From an uncultured Clostridia bacterium (GTDB lineage Bacteria > Bacillota > Clostridia > TANB77 > CAG-508): a DNA stretch of 64,000 nt. Positions within the stretch are counted from its first letter, which is position 1; every line of letters begins with the position of its first letter. Where the stretch lies: assembly GCA_934183325.1 (NCBI GenBank), contig CAKPSH010000002.1:60310-124309 (forward strand), read 5' to 3'. A program made the position numbers and the translations under genes. Below the pieces are notes generated by a model, which was not told the DNA's origin, did no database searches, and worked only from the letters and a program-made list of their open reading frames with translations. Shown here piece after piece: positions 29,437 to 37,712 of the stretch.

Positions 29437-29991
29437 TTATATTTCCATTTGACTTCCTAAAAATCCTGCTGCTGATTGAACAAGTTTAAATTCTGTCTCT
29501 CCCATTTTTGTATTATGATCTTTTGACATAAGAATTACACTTCCAATAACATCTCCTTGAGAAATTATTGGGTAAACTACTTGTGAATTGAATTTTCTTT
29601 CTCTGTTATCATTTTGTGTAATGGGAATAGCAATTTCATTATTTTCACTACTTGTGTATATCTCTTTATCTTCTAATAGTTGTTCTAGTTCAGATGATAG
29701 GTTTTGCTCTAAAAATTCTTTTTTAGGTCCTCCTGCCACAGCTATTACAGTATCTTTATCTGTAATACAAGCAATATGTCCAGTTGTTTTTGATAATGTT
29801 TCTGTATATCCTTCTGCAAATTCTGATAGTTCTCCAATCGGTGAATATTTTCTTAATATTACTCCACCTTCTCTATCTGTATATATCTCTAATGGATCTC
29901 CTTCTTTTATATGCAATACTCTTCTTATTTCTTTTGGTATTACTATTCTACCCAAATCATCTATTCTTCTAACTACTCCTGTTGCTTTCAT
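29437..29991 (-). CDS. spoVT: Stage V sporulation protein T (AbrB-family regulator)
   Basis: 184 residues. The N-terminal AbrB swapped-hairpin domain reads MKATGVVRRIDDLGRIVIPK, and a GAF-like C-terminal domain follows, ending LVQSAAGFLGSQMEI. SpoVT tunes sigma-G genes in the forespore. A GGAGG site precedes the ATG. Confidence 0.96.
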   Translation of the reverse strand: MKATGVVRRIDDLGRIVIPKEIRRVLHIKEGDPLEIYTDREGGVILRKYSPIGELSEFAEGYTETLSKTTGHIACITDKDTVIAVAGGPKKEFLEQNLSSELEQLLEDKEIYTSSENNEIAIPITQNDNRERKFNSQVVYPIISQGDVIGSVILMSKDHNTKMGETEFKLVQSAAGFLGSQMEI

Positions 29992-30108
29992 TTTTTCTTT
30001 TCCTCCTTTTATGTTCGTCTATGAAGTTGTTTATTTTACCTTCTTTGACTTATTTTTCATACTCTTATTATTACACTTGAGGAAATTTTTATTCATTTTA
30101 TTTTTTTA

Positions 30109-30756
30109 TTAATCTCTTGCTATTGTTAAAACACTTACTTTACTTGCTCCTGCTTCTTTTAACTTTTTTGCACATTCATTAACTGTATTTCCAGTCGTAA
30201 ATATATCATCTATTAGCAAAATTTTCTTATCTTTTATTTTTTGATTTTGTTTGACTTCATATACATTTTTAACATTACTTTTTCTTTCTTCCAATTTTAA
30301 TGTACTTTGTTTCGGATTGTTTCTTATTTTTATTAATATACTTTTTTCAATATTAATTATTAACTGTTTTGATATTTCTTTTGCTATGAGTTCACTTTGA
30401 TTATATCCCCTCTCTAATCTTCTTTTTCTATGTATTGGTACAGGAATAATGATGTCAAACTTTTTTATATATTCACATACTTCTAAATTATCTAAAATTA
30501 TTTTTGCAAATGTTTTATATAAATATGCTTCTTCTTGAAACTTAAACTTTAAAATAGATTCTCTTATTTCTCCTTCATATTTATATATAAAGCATTGTTG
30601 TTCAATATATTTACTTGTACTTTTTTCTATTCCTAATATTTTATATTTTTCTATCTTCTTACTACACTCTGTACAAATATTTTCATTATTAATATCTCCA
30701 CAAAATCCGCAAACATTCGGATATATTAAATTTAATATTGTTTCAATTATTTTCAT
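30109..30756 (-). CDS. comFC: ComF-family phosphoribosyltransferase-like protein (ComFC)
   Basis: 215 residues. Four N-terminal cysteines (CGFCGD and CTEC) form a zinc site; the PRPP-binding loop KILLIDDIFTTGNTVNEC and the motif RRLERGYNQSELIAK match ComFC/GntX proteins linked to DNA uptake. comFA is not adjacent. The substrate of the transferase fold is not known. Confidence 0.9.
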   Translation of the reverse strand: MKIIETILNLIYPNVCGFCGDINNENICTECSKKIEKYKILGIEKSTSKYIEQQCFIYKYEGEIRESILKFKFQEEAYLYKTFAKIILDNLEVCEYIKKFDIIIPVPIHRKRRLERGYNQSELIAKEISKQLIINIEKSILIKIRNNPKQSTLKLEERKSNVKNVYEVKQNQKIKDKKILLIDDIFTTGNTVNECAKKLKEAGASKVSVLTIARD

Positions 30757-30862
30757 GTTTTGTCAACCCTTTCTTACTTTTTTAACATTTTTCGATTTTT
30801 TGCATATTTTATAAAGATGATGTTATTACATCAGATAAATCAAATTTAAGGAGGAAAAAATA

Positions 30863-31231
30863 GTGTACACTCGTAAATGCTATAGACATAATTGTTGTTC
30901 TAACTCTACTCACAATAACGATAATTCTTGTGAATATGAAACTTTATGCGATAATATTCCTATGGTAACATCTTGTTGCAATGATAATCAAGAATGTAAT
31001 TGTGGTTATGATACAGATAATTGTTGCGGTGATATTTTCCCTGCTAATCCAATGTATAGTCAAAGTTATGTTCCTATTCAAAACATGGATAGAACATATA
31101 TTCCTTGCATAGGGTTACAAAAAGGTACTATATTCCCCGAGCTTGTTGACCCATATTATCCTTGTCAATCTATGGATTTTATAAATTTTATTAAAAAAAC
31201 TAATGTTATTGGGGAGGGATGTAATCGATGA
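30863..31231 (+). CDS. cotJA: Spore coat-associated protein CotJA with Cys-rich N-terminal extension
   Basis: 122 residues from a GTG at 30863 (AAGGAGG 9 nt upstream). The last ~60 residues (YVPIQNMDRTYIPCIGLQKG and TIFPELVDPYYPC) are the CotJA core. The first ~60 are a Cys/Asn-rich extension with HNCCSN, TSCCND, ECNCGYD and NCCGD. The start of the cotJABC operon; its stop overlaps the cotJB start by 4 nt. A 16-nt palindrome TGATGT-TATT-ACATCA lies just upstream (about 30821-30836). The coat operon is under mother-cell sigma-E control in Bacillus; I could not place the promoter. Confidence 0.85.
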   Translation: MYTRKCYRHNCCSNSTHNNDNSCEYETLCDNIPMVTSCCNDNQECNCGYDTDNCCGDIFPANPMYSQSYVPIQNMDRTYIPCIGLQKGTIFPELVDPYYPCQSMDFINFIKKTNVIGEGCNR

Positions 31232-31575
31232 ATAATGATAATTGCTGTGAAGATGATGTAGAACAAAGAAATTGTTGTAATAATACTTGTTGCTCTAATA
31301 ATGATAATTTAAATTCTTGTAACAATACTTCTACTAGACAAGAAATGTTAATGCAAATAAAGGAATATGATTTTGCATTAGATGAATTAAATTTATATCT
31401 AGATACTCATCCAGATGATTCTCAAGCTTTATGCTTACACAATAATTATGCAAATGCTTTGAGAAATTTAGAAAGACAATATCAAAGAGTCTATGGTCCT
31501 TTAACTGCAAATTGTCCTTGTAATAAATGGAGATGGATTGAAGAACCTTGGCCTTGGGAAAGGGGGATTATGTAA
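31228..31575 (+). CDS. cotJB: Spore coat protein CotJB with Cys-rich N-terminal extension
   Basis: 115 residues. The C-terminal ~78 match CotJB (MQIKEYDFALDELNLYLDTH, AYNN-like repeat and WPWERG ending). The first ~36 residues carry NCCEDD, RNCCNNTCCSNND and SCNN. The middle gene of cotJABC, overlapping cotJA by 4 nt and ending 2 nt before cotJC. Confidence 0.88.
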   Translation: MNNDNCCEDDVEQRNCCNNTCCSNNDNLNSCNNTSTRQEMLMQIKEYDFALDELNLYLDTHPDDSQALCLHNNYANALRNLERQYQRVYGPLTANCPCNKWRWIEEPWPWERGIM

Positions 31576-31577
31576 TT

Positions 31578-32282
31578 ATGTGGGATTATAAAAAAATATT
31601 GCAATATCCAATTAATATAAAGAATCCTGACCCAAGACTTGCAAAGATAATTATTTCACAATATGGTGGTCCTGATGGAGAACTTGGTGCATCTTTAAGA
31701 TATTTGAGTCAGAGATTTGGTATGCCTGATCAAACTTCAAAAGCTATATTAAATGATATAGGTACTGAGGAGTTAGCTCACTTAGAAATGGTTGGTACTC
31801 TTGTTCACCAATTAACTGATAAAGCAGATTTATGCCAACTTGAAGAAGCTGGATATGGTCCATATTATACAGATCACGGTGTTGGAGTATACCCTCAAGC
31901 TGCTTCTGGTTCACCATTTTCTGCTGTATGTTTAGCTGTAAAAGGAGACCCTATTGCTGATTTACAAGAAGATTTAGCTGCTGAGCAAAAAGCTCGTGCA
32001 ACTTATGAAAAATTGATAGACCTTTGTAGAGATAATGCAGATGTTGTTGATGTTTTAAGATTTTTAAGAGAACGTGAAGTTGTTCACTTCCAAAGATTTG
32101 GTGAAGCTTTAAGAGGAGTTCAAGAAAAACTAGCACAAAAGAAATTTTATATGAATAATTGTAATATGAATTCAATAATAAACTCAAATGATTCAAATCA
32201 AATAAACAATATGACTGCAAATTTAAATACAAATGTAATGCCTTACAGAAATAATGAATGTTGCAATAAGCAAAATAGTTAA
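31578..32282 (+). CDS. cotJC: CotJC, manganese-catalase-like spore coat protein
   Basis: 234 residues from the ATG at 31578 (AGGGGGA upstream). It has the ferritin-like four-helix core with DIGTEELAHLEMVGTL and LREREVVHFQRFGEALR, the Glu/His ligands of Mn catalases. The final ~35 residues are an Asn-rich tail ending NNECCNKQNS, not part of the catalase core. Third gene of cotJABC, followed by a terminator. Confidence 0.93.
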   Translation: MWDYKKILQYPINIKNPDPRLAKIIISQYGGPDGELGASLRYLSQRFGMPDQTSKAILNDIGTEELAHLEMVGTLVHQLTDKADLCQLEEAGYGPYYTDHGVGVYPQAASGSPFSAVCLAVKGDPIADLQEDLAAEQKARATYEKLIDLCRDNADVVDVLRFLREREVVHFQRFGEALRGVQEKLAQKKFYMNNCNMNSIINSNDSNQINNMTANLNTNVMPYRNNECCNKQNS

Positions 32283-32294
32283 AATTATGGATTA

Positions 32295-32330
32295 GTGGAT
32301 TGTGTTTTTACACAATCCACATTTTATTTT
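32295..32330 (+). terminator. Terminator of cotJABC
   Basis: GTGGATTGTG and CACAATCCAC (10-bp perfect stem) around TTTTTA, followed by ATTTTATTTT. Confidence 0.9.
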
Positions 32331-32455
32331 ACGATAAACTTAATAAAATATCAATCCTAGGTTGCACAAACCTTTGATTAATTTCATAAACAAGTGTAGA
32401 TTTGAACATTAGATTAGAAACGAGCCTTTAGCTAACTATAAACGAGTTTCCAGAA

Positions 32456-32492
32456 AAATTATAGAAGTACTTAAAAGTATCCTCTATTTTTG
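32456..32492. terminator. Probable terminator of the toxin-antitoxin operon
   Basis: ATAGA and TACTT pair with AAGTA and TCTAT with a small internal loop; AATTTTT on the minus side, TTTTTG on the plus side. The gap 32331-32455 shows nothing else. Confidence 0.55.
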
Positions 32493-32525
32493 TTTATTTA
32501 ATCGTAAATGTTTATTCTATATTTT

Positions 32526-32837
32526 TCACACTAATTCATTAAAATCTCTCTTAGAATATAAAATTCTTCTTACTTCCATAATGTTGTCTTTTACAGTGTA
32601 AAAGACAGTAAAATTTTTTACATGAATCTTATAATACGTATCTCGTCTTTTTTTATTTGAAATATATTTTTCATAATTATCTGGATTATATGCTCTTTTG
32701 TTTATTTCTTCTTCAAGTTCATTAATAAAATTATTTGCTGCAATTTTATTATTTAATTGATGGATAATATAATCAGTAATTTTTTCTGAATCACTATAAA
32801 ATAAAGGAAGATATTTTATTTCATATTTCATCTTCAT
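32526..32837 (-). CDS. RelE/ParE-family toxin
   Basis: 103 residues. The order beta-alpha-alpha-beta-beta with YLPLFYSDSEKITDYII, RRDTYYKIHVKNFTVFYTV and the late RRILYSKRDF is that of ParE/RelE toxins. GGAGG lies 7 nt before the ATG at 32837, and the gene overlaps the antitoxin end by 17 nt. It is likely either a gyrase inhibitor or an mRNA interferase; the sequence alone does not decide. Confidence 0.85.
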   Translation of the reverse strand: MKMKYEIKYLPLFYSDSEKITDYIIHQLNNKIAANNFINELEEEINKRAYNPDNYEKYISNKKRRDTYYKIHVKNFTVFYTVKDNIMEVRRILYSKRDFNELV

Positions 32838-33111
32838 TTATTTTCCTCCTTATCTTGTCAAAAACTTCTTTGTGAGTATAATACTTTGTATCTGGATTTT
32901 CTGCTTCTCTATCTGCTTCATCCAATGCATTTTCAATATATTCATTATATTCTGCATTGCTTATCAACTTTGAATATTTCTCTAAGCTCATTACTACCAT
33001 AGAACCATAGCCATTTTTTGTTAAATACACTGCCTCATCTTCTTTTAATACTAGCTCCTCAATTTCAGGATATTTATTTCTCAAATCCGATACTGGTCTT
33101 ATATTTATCAT
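32821..33111 (-). CDS. Phd/YefM-family antitoxin
   Basis: 96 residues from the ATG at 33111 (AAAGGA 8 nt upstream). The N-terminal MINIRPVSDLRNKYPEIEEL and AVYLTKNGYGSMVVMSLEKY make the DNA-binding Phd/YefM fold; the acidic tail (ALDEADREAENPDTKY) would bind the toxin. First gene of the module; it presumably represses its own promoter. Confidence 0.87.
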   Translation of the reverse strand: MINIRPVSDLRNKYPEIEELVLKEDEAVYLTKNGYGSMVVMSLEKYSKLISNAEYNEYIENALDEADREAENPDTKYYTHKEVFDKIRRKINEDEI

Positions 33112-33141
33112 TTTCATCATCCTTTCATTTTTATTATCAAT

Positions 33142-33170
33142 ATTTTATCATTATTTTATGATAATTTCAA
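33142..33170 (-). promoter_or_regulatory. Promoter with embedded operator for the toxin-antitoxin operon
   Basis: TTGAAA (33170-33165), 17 nt, TAAAAT (33147-33142). The spacer plus edges is a 20-nt inverted repeat, TTATCAT-TATTTT-ATGATAA (33145-33164), well placed as the autorepression site. Confidence 0.65.
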
Positions 33171-33282
33171 TGTTATATTCATAATTTTCTAATGCATTCA
33201 TTATTTAATATCTAAATATTTAATTTTTTACTGATATTCCAATATGTTATACCACCATGAAATATATGTATTTCAAAAAATT

Positions 33283-33308
33283 ATATAAATATGTTAACAT
33301 ATTTATAT
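33283..33308. promoter_or_regulatory. 26-nt perfect palindrome upstream of the LRR gene
   Basis: The arms ATATAAATATGTT and AACATATTTATAT meet without a loop at GTTAAC. The site is 35 nt before the start codon of the LRR gene and is a candidate operator. Confidence 0.5.
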
Positions 33309-33343
33309 CACAAACGCAGATACGTATTTCAGGAGGTATTCTT

Positions 33344-33709
33344 ATGACAATAACAAATGGTATTGTAGTAGATGGTAGCAAATCAACTGGTCATGTGGTT
33401 GTTCCAGAAGGTGTTACGTCTATCGGTGATCATGCTTTTATGTATAGTAATATGGAAAGTATTGAACTTCCTAGCACGTTAACATCAATTGGATACTGTG
33501 CATTTTCTGATTGTAAAAACTTGAAACGGTTAGTAATCCCAGATGAAGTGAATGAAATTTCTTATGGTGCTTTTTCTGGATGTGAAAATCTAGAATATAT
33601 TTACGTTCCAAGCACAGTCAAATCCTTACTTACTGGAGACAAGTTTTCTCACTGTAAACATTTAAAGAAAATCATCATCACTATTTCACTTGATGTAGAT
33701 TTTTATTAA
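33344..33709 (+). CDS. Small BspA-type leucine-rich-repeat protein
   Basis: 121 residues from the ATG at 33344 (AGGAGG 7 nt upstream). Three LRR_5 units are visible: GVTSIGDHAFMYSNMESIEL, STLTSIGYCAFSDCKNLKRL and EVNEISYGAFSGCENLEYIY. No signal peptide, so cytoplasmic or released. It is less AT-rich than its neighbours and has an in-frame CGG (33527, LKRLVIP). A strong hairpin follows. It may be a fragment of a larger BspA gene acquired from elsewhere. Confidence 0.75.
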   Translation: MTITNGIVVDGSKSTGHVVVPEGVTSIGDHAFMYSNMESIELPSTLTSIGYCAFSDCKNLKRLVIPDEVNEISYGAFSGCENLEYIYVPSTVKSLLTGDKFSHCKHLKKIIITISLDVDFY

Positions 33710-33726
33710 TGTTAAATAGTTTAACT

Positions 33727-33780
33727 TATCATAAAGGCGTGATTTATGTTGAATATCTCACGTCTTTATGATATCTTATT
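33727..33780 (+). terminator. Terminator of the LRR gene
   Basis: TATCATAAAGGCGTGA pairs with TCACGTCTTTATGATA (one G-T pair), followed by TCTTATTATAT. It ends just before the LysR ribosome site. Confidence 0.8.
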
Positions 33781-33797
33781 ATATAGGAGTGATTAAA

Positions 33798-34661
33798 ATG
33801 ATAGATTTTGAATTATATAGAATTTTTGTTGCCGTATCTAAAGAAGAAAATATAACTAAAGCAGCAGAAAAATTAAATATATCTCAACCTGCTGTAACCA
33901 AACAAATAAAAAAATTAGAAGATCAATTATCTATGACTTTATTTGAAAGAAAAAGTAAAGGATTAGAATTAACTATAGAAGGAAAAGAATTATTAGAAAA
34001 AGTTAAAAATCCTGTTGAAGAATTAAACAAATTAAATGAGTCTTTTGGAAAAAATAGAGAAATTAAAATAGGAACTCATAATCATATGAGTGGTTTAATC
34101 TTTGGAAGCATATTGAATCAGTTTACTTTAAAATATCCTGATACTAATTCAAACCTGATATGTGACGATATTGATGAACTGTTAAAAAAATTATGTAATA
34201 AAGAAATTGATATGGTATTTGCAAAAAAATATGATGACAAAGTACCAGAAAAATTAAACTTTATTAAAATGGGATATTTAAATGAAACATTTATAGTAAA
34301 TAAAAATTCTGATTTAGTAAATAAAACATTAACCTTTGACAACTTAAAAGGAAAAGCAATATACATTCCTAGAGATTATGAACAAACAACAAAAAGAATT
34401 CAAGAATTAACTAAAAATAGTGATTTAAACTTAAAATTAAGTAATTATAGATCTATAGTAAGGCTTGTAAATGAGGGAATGGTTATTGGTGTTGTTACTG
34501 AGGAATATTTATATGATTGGGAATGGAAACAATTTAATTTAGCAAAAGTAAATAATACACTTGGTCTTGGAAAAGTTGAATTTGGTGTATATTTAAGTTC
34601 ATATAAGTTTAAAGAGCTAAATTTACTCGTAGATATGATAAAAGAATATTTTAAGAATTAA
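33798..34661 (+). CDS. LysR-family transcriptional regulator
   Basis: 287 residues from the ATG at 33798 (TAGGAG upstream). Winged HTH: FELYRIFVAVSKEENITKAA and AEKLNISQPAVTKQIKKLE; a periplasmic-binding-like effector domain follows with GTHNHMSGLIFGSIL. The effector and targets are unknown; LysR proteins often control a divergent neighbour, but none is divergent here. Confidence 0.9.
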   Translation: MIDFELYRIFVAVSKEENITKAAEKLNISQPAVTKQIKKLEDQLSMTLFERKSKGLELTIEGKELLEKVKNPVEELNKLNESFGKNREIKIGTHNHMSGLIFGSILNQFTLKYPDTNSNLICDDIDELLKKLCNKEIDMVFAKKYDDKVPEKLNFIKMGYLNETFIVNKNSDLVNKTLTFDNLKGKAIYIPRDYEQTTKRIQELTKNSDLNLKLSNYRSIVRLVNEGMVIGVVTEEYLYDWEWKQFNLAKVNNTLGLGKVEFGVYLSSYKFKELNLLVDMIKEYFKN

Positions 34662-34706
34662 TGCATATTCTTATTTTTCAATATAACTTATCAAAATCTA
34701 TTTTTT

Positions 34707-34853
34707 AATAGAACAAAAGCGGACATTAATAATATTTTGGCTAATTAAAGCATTTTAAGTCCGCGTATTTGTTCGCGCGCCAAAATTACATAGTAATTTT
34801 GTGTGCAACGTATTTTATATACTAGAAAGTTCAGAGAACTTTCCTAGTATATA
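34707..34853. repeat. 147-nt triple-hairpin repeat, copy B
   Basis: Same three stem-loops and spacing as copy A (24331-24476). Differences fall mainly in loops, and some are compensated (GTTCGCGCGCC against GTTCACACGCC). It lies directly beyond the terminator of the Dlt-like operon, in the same orientation relative to the upstream operon as copy A. Confidence 0.85.
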
Positions 34854-34896
34854 AAAAAGATACTCTTTATCAAATATGATAATAAGTATCTTTTTC
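34854..34896 (-). terminator. Terminator of the Dlt-like operon
   Basis: AAAAAGATACT pairs with AGTATCTTTTT around a 20-nt loop, just after the last gene on the minus strand. Confidence 0.8.
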
Positions 34897-34918
34897 TTAT
34901 TTCTTATTTTCTTATTTC

Positions 34919-35860
34919 TTATTTTATTATATTTTTACATCTATCATAAGCCTCTGCCCAACTTTGATATTTTTCATCTTCTCTATGATCTGTTAAAATA
35001 TCTCTATTATTTAAATATTCTCCCAAATAATTCGTTACTTTAGCAGCTCCGCTATAATTCAAATGATCTCCTTCGTCTTTAGTATCATTATTCCAATCTA
35101 TCTGAATCTCATCTTGTAATAAATTCATATCTATAAACTCTATATTTTCTTGTTCTGCTAATTTTGTAACTGCATTATGTTTTGGATAATTCCAGTTTTT
35201 TGTACTTGGTACACTTACGATTATTAGTTCTATATTATTTTGTTTACAGAATTCATTTATAAGCTTTACATACAATTTATTTACTTCTGATAATTCTATT
35301 TCATTTTCGGTATATTTCATATAATTTTGCCTTTTAGATGGTTTTATTACATCTGTATATTTATATCCTTTCAAATCATTAGTCCATGTATACTCTGTTT
35401 TTCCAAAGAAATCATTTGCATTTAAATCCTTCCACCTGTTATGATAATCAAATACAGGCATCATTTTTTTTGCAATTTTACTAATTGGTTTAGATACTGA
35501 CATTTCACAACATATTGAGTCTGCTTCTAATATAACCATTTTTAAATTTTGGCTTTCACTTGTTCTTGTAACATATTCATAAGAATCTGTTAATAATTGT
35601 TCAGGAGTTCCACAAACATAACTCGTAAATCCATAGTCATTCCATAATTTCATTGGAACTATAGATGTATATGATTCACTATCTCCTACAACCAACAAAT
35701 CTATTGTATTATCCGGCTCTCCTAGTATCCCATTTGCATTTACATCGTGCATTCCAAACTTCTTTGAGTTATTTTTAGGAATAAATATATGAGATAACAC
35801 CATCAATATAACTAACAATATAACAAAAAAGCTTACTATTTTTAATATCCTTTCTCTCAT
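34919..35860 (-). CDS. DltD/AlgX-like SGNH hydrolase, membrane anchored
   Basis: 313 residues. N-terminal membrane helix (IVSFFVILLVILMVLSHIF), then the SGNH block I motif LLVVGDSESYTS and a C-terminal DEGDHLNYSGAAKVTNYLG with the Asp-x-x-His pair, giving a Ser-His-Asp triad outside the membrane. Such proteins work with MBOAT acyltransferases (DltD, AlgX, PatB types) to finish transfer of an acyl group onto a cell-surface polymer. Last gene of the seven-gene unit, 12 nt after the MBOAT gene. Confidence 0.85.
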   Translation of the reverse strand: MRERILKIVSFFVILLVILMVLSHIFIPKNNSKKFGMHDVNANGILGEPDNTIDLLVVGDSESYTSIVPMKLWNDYGFTSYVCGTPEQLLTDSYEYVTRTSESQNLKMVILEADSICCEMSVSKPISKIAKKMMPVFDYHNRWKDLNANDFFGKTEYTWTNDLKGYKYTDVIKPSKRQNYMKYTENEIELSEVNKLYVKLINEFCKQNNIELIIVSVPSTKNWNYPKHNAVTKLAEQENIEFIDMNLLQDEIQIDWNNDTKDEGDHLNYSGAAKVTNYLGEYLNNRDILTDHREDEKYQSWAEAYDRCKNIIK

Positions 35861-35872
35861 TCTATACTCCTC

Positions 35873-37462
35873 CTAAAATTCTGCATATATTGGATTAACT
35901 GGTATATATCCTATTCCATAAGCTCCAAATATCACTATCATAATTATTAATGCAAAATATAGTGTCCACCTTATTACTATATTTTTTGTTGCAATACTTT
36001 CTCTTATGTTTATTTTTCTTTCATTTAATATACTTACGACTAAAATTATAATTGAAGTAATAGCAACAATTATAAAGTCATATTTATCTATTCCTAATTT
36101 CAATATAGTGCCATCTTTTATTAGATTAAATGAAAATTTTGTACACATCTCATTAAACATTGCAAATCCATCTTTTAAGCTATTTGCTCTAAAGAATAAC
36201 TCACCAATAAATACTAAAATTGTAGTTCTTATCATTTGAATTCCTTTATATACCGGATTGTTACTGTTTATATGTAGTTTTGCATTTATTTTCTTTACTA
36301 GTGGTTCTATTATTCTGCCTATCAATATTAAGACAAAATGATACATTCCAAAAAATATATAATTCCAATCTGAACCATGCCATATTCCATTACATATCCA
36401 TACACAGAATAATGCTATTGAACTTGCTACTAACGGTCCATAGAAATTTCCAACTTTTTTTCTTAATTTTGATGTTATTTTTTTGCATTTGTCTGTTAAT
36501 GATACTGGATAAAAAATATAGTCTTTAAACCATGCTCCTAAAGTTATATGCCATCTATTCCAAAATTCTGAAATAGTTTTTGAGAAAAATGGTTGTTTAA
36601 AGTTTTCTGGAAGTTTTACTCCAAATATTTCACTAATTCCTATTGCAATATCAATAGTTCCTGAGAAATCCATATATAATTGTAATGTATATAATATCAT
36701 TCCTATTGCAACAATTCCTCCATCATATTTGGCATAATTATCGAATATACTTATTATCAATGGATTTAATCTATCAGCAATTACCATTTTTTTCATTAAA
36801 CCAAATAACATTCTTTGCAATCCAAATGTTAAATTTTTATATGATGTTTTTTCGCCTTTCCATAATTGTTCTGCAGTTTCAGAATATCTGCAAATTGGTC
36901 CTTCCATTATTTGAGGGAAAAATATCATATACAATGCTAATCTAAAAATATTACTATCAGCTTTTATTTTTCCTTTATACACATCCACCATATATGAAAC
37001 AGCTTGTAATGTATAGAAAGAAATTCCTATTGGAATTGCAAATTTACTTATTGATAATTGAATTGGTATATTTAAAGCATTCAATAAACTATTAATATTT
37101 GTTCCTACAAATCCTGAATATTTCAAAACAGCTAAAATACCAATTTGAATTAATGATGTGAAAATCACACCTCTTCTTTGTATTTTTTGATATTTTTCTT
37201 TTATTTCTTTCTTTTTTTCTTTTTCTAAATTTTTTAATATTTCTTCTTTTTCGTTTTGTATTGATGTAAACCATAGTCCAAAGTCGTGCATAACAATAAC
37301 TGAAAAAATTAAATATGCTAATAGTTTTCCACTTATTGACCAGAAAAATAAACAACTTGCAACTAATAATACTTTCCATCTATGTTTTTGTGGCATTAAA
37401 TTGTAAATTAAAATTGTTAATGGCAAAAACGCTCCAAGAAATAGTGAACTCCAATATGTCAT
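35873..37462 (-). CDS. MBOAT acyltransferase, DltB-like
   Basis: 529 residues, about 11 hydrophobic helices. Family signatures are FAIPIGISFYTLQAVSYMVD, ISEFWNRWHITLGAWFKDY and the catalytic-His motif CNGIWHGSDWNYIFFG. DltB-type proteins pass an acyl group from a carrier protein to the cell surface. Starts 1 nt after the carrier-protein stop. An unusually charged ~40-residue loop follows helix 2 (KEEILKNLEKEKKKEIKEKY). Confidence 0.92.
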   Translation of the reverse strand: MTYWSSLFLGAFLPLTILIYNLMPQKHRWKVLLVASCLFFWSISGKLLAYLIFSVIVMHDFGLWFTSIQNEKEEILKNLEKEKKKEIKEKYQKIQRRGVIFTSLIQIGILAVLKYSGFVGTNINSLLNALNIPIQLSISKFAIPIGISFYTLQAVSYMVDVYKGKIKADSNIFRLALYMIFFPQIMEGPICRYSETAEQLWKGEKTSYKNLTFGLQRMLFGLMKKMVIADRLNPLIISIFDNYAKYDGGIVAIGMILYTLQLYMDFSGTIDIAIGISEIFGVKLPENFKQPFFSKTISEFWNRWHITLGAWFKDYIFYPVSLTDKCKKITSKLRKKVGNFYGPLVASSIALFCVWICNGIWHGSDWNYIFFGMYHFVLILIGRIIEPLVKKINAKLHINSNNPVYKGIQMIRTTILVFIGELFFRANSLKDGFAMFNEMCTKFSFNLIKDGTILKLGIDKYDFIIVAITSIIILVVSILNERKINIRESIATKNIVIRWTLYFALIIMIVIFGAYGIGYIPVNPIYAEF

Positions 37463-37463
37463 A

Positions 37464-37694
37464 TTATCCCTCTTCCTGTAAACGTGTTATTAAATTCCAC
37501 AAAGCTTCTGCTGAATTAAAATTATCTGGTATAATTTCAACTGTAGGTATTCTTACATCAAATTCATCTTCTATTTCTGCTACTAATGATATTATAGAAA
37601 GTGAATCTAAATATCCATCATCTACCAATGTTGTACAATTTTTGTAATCAACTCCTGCTTCAATTTTTTCTAAAATTTCTAATAATCTTTCCAT
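37464..37694 (-). CDS. Acyl/aminoacyl carrier protein, DltC-like
   Basis: 76 residues. The phosphopantetheine attachment Ser is in DDGYLDSLSIISLVAEIEDE, the DSL motif of DltC/ACP proteins. It would carry the amino acid activated by the adjacent adenylating enzyme. It sits between the decarboxylase and MBOAT genes. Confidence 0.93.
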   Translation of the reverse strand: MERLLEILEKIEAGVDYKNCTTLVDDGYLDSLSIISLVAEIEDEFDVRIPTVEIIPDNFNSAEALWNLITRLQEEG

Positions 37695-37712
37695 TTTTAT
37701 CTTTCCTTCCTT

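Noticed and set aside
32526..33111. Read-through fusion of toxin and antitoxin
   Set aside because: The 17-nt overlap with a separate ribosome site is the usual arrangement of such modules.
36280..36945. Hydrophobic plus-strand frames opposite the MBOAT gene
   Set aside because: Shadow frames of an AT-rich membrane-protein gene, without ribosome sites or family features.
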